Assembly (NCBI GenBank): GCA_003166855.1 | Contig: PMUM01000128.1 | Span: forward strand, 39,284-80,611 | From: Acidobacteriaceae bacterium | GTDB taxonomy: Bacteria > Acidobacteriota > Terriglobia > Terriglobales > Acidobacteriaceae | Direction: 5' to 3' | Length of the DNA stretch: 41,328 nucleotides | Shown: positions 41,123-41,328 of the stretch, piece after piece | Position numbering within the stretch: the first letter of the stretch is position 1 | Layout of the letters: the number at the start of each line of letters is the position of its first letter | Notes under the pieces: generated by a model | What the model saw: the letters and a program-made list of their open reading frames with translations, nothing else | Databases searched by the model: none | Told to the model about the DNA's origin: nothing | Translations under genes and position numbers: made by a program

Positions 41123-41328
41123 ATGTCGCAGATCTTTCATCGCAGTACGAATACCTTGTCACGCGTCACCATTTTTGGCGCGGTATTCGTCATTGCTGCT
41201 CTCGGCTGGATGGCCATGGAAATCCAGCGTTCCCCCTACGTGACCTACGCCGGAGTCCGCAAGCCGCAGCCCGTCCCGTTCAGCCACCAGCACCACGTCA
41301 CCGGACTCGGCATCGACTGCCGCTACTG
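41123..41328 (+). CDS. actA: Alternative complex III pentaheme cytochrome subunit ActA (partial)
   Basis: Only the first 68 codons are in the window. They give a short basic start (MSQIFHRSTNTLSRV), a membrane/signal helix (IFGAVFVIAALGWMAM), and then VPFSHQHHVTGLGIDCRYC, the beginning of the first c-type heme site (His ligands then C-x-x-C-H). This matches the N-terminus of the pentaheme ActA subunit of alternative complex III (quinol:electron acceptor oxidoreductase), as I recall the family. The remaining act genes should lie to the right. No good ribosome site is present, only GGGA right before the ATG. Confidence 0.8.
   Translation, partial: MSQIFHRSTNTLSRVTIFGAVFVIAALGWMAMEIQRSPYVTYAGVRKPQPVPFSHQHHVTGLGIDCRY

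Noticed and set aside
1-41328. CRISPR array, tRNA or rRNA genes, prophage or defence system
   Set aside because: No regularly spaced repeats, cloverleaf-like or rRNA-like stretches, integrase, Cas or toxin-antitoxin genes were seen in reading both strands.

Overview
The window looks like ordinary chromosome of an acidobacterium (Acidobacteriota, class Terriglobia, near Koribacter or the peat-soil Sulfotelmatobacter lineages). Evidence: a MacB/FtsX-type permease without ATPase of the kind called acidobacterial duplicated orphan permease; a large DUF3857-transglutaminase-TPR protein; a lipoprotein with an Ig-like domain and a PQQ-like propeller; an alternative complex III cytochrome gene entering at the right edge; high GC; and many short dispersed intergenic repeats. 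I identify the group from gene content only. No tRNA, rRNA, CRISPR array, prophage or transposase gene was found.

Layout. 40-438: STAS-domain regulator (minus). 692-1914: two related outer-membrane beta-barrel genes (plus) ending in a strong terminator. 2019-8175 (minus): a run of a TonB-domain protein, an exported TldD-like metalloprotease, its metal-site-less TldE-like partner (ATGA overlap), an LpxH-like phosphoesterase and a family 2 glycosyltransferase that overlaps the phosphoesterase by 146 nt. 8253-12124 (minus): orphan permease and GlgC. 12310-14298: Tat-exported FAD oxidoreductase resembling spermidine dehydrogenase. 14407-17303: small hypothetical genes around a catalytic-domain-only methylmalonyl-CoA mutase subunit. 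17525-22519: alpha/beta hydrolase, PgeF, LolA-like protein, class C beta-lactamase-like hydrolase. 22675-25243 (minus): HU-family protein, SppA, lipid kinase. 25450-28641: propeller lipoprotein and TyrS. 28844-31935: GNAT acetyltransferase, PurN and PurM with an opposite-strand SRPBCC-like gene between the two pur genes. 32147-35978: a 56-residue membrane protein and the DUF3857-TPR protein, separated by an AT-rich region with a perfect CRP-type palindrome. 36242-37754: decayed genes (a frameshifted propeller protein and an N-terminally truncated SYLF/YSC84 fragment). 37794-40765: amidase and aldehyde dehydrogenase. 41123-end: first 68 codons of the pentaheme subunit of alternative complex III.

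Most genes are housekeeping or envelope functions. The most notable points are (i) the exported TldD/TldE-like pair in which one partner has lost every visible metal ligand, (ii) the 146-nt same-strand overlap between two envelope genes, (iii) a dispersed repeat family of about 45 nt that also occurs as a full 98-nt palindrome, and a different repeat inserted in frame in the lipid kinase gene, and (iv) a short decayed region at 36242-37754. I saw no clear evidence for a completely new multi-gene system.
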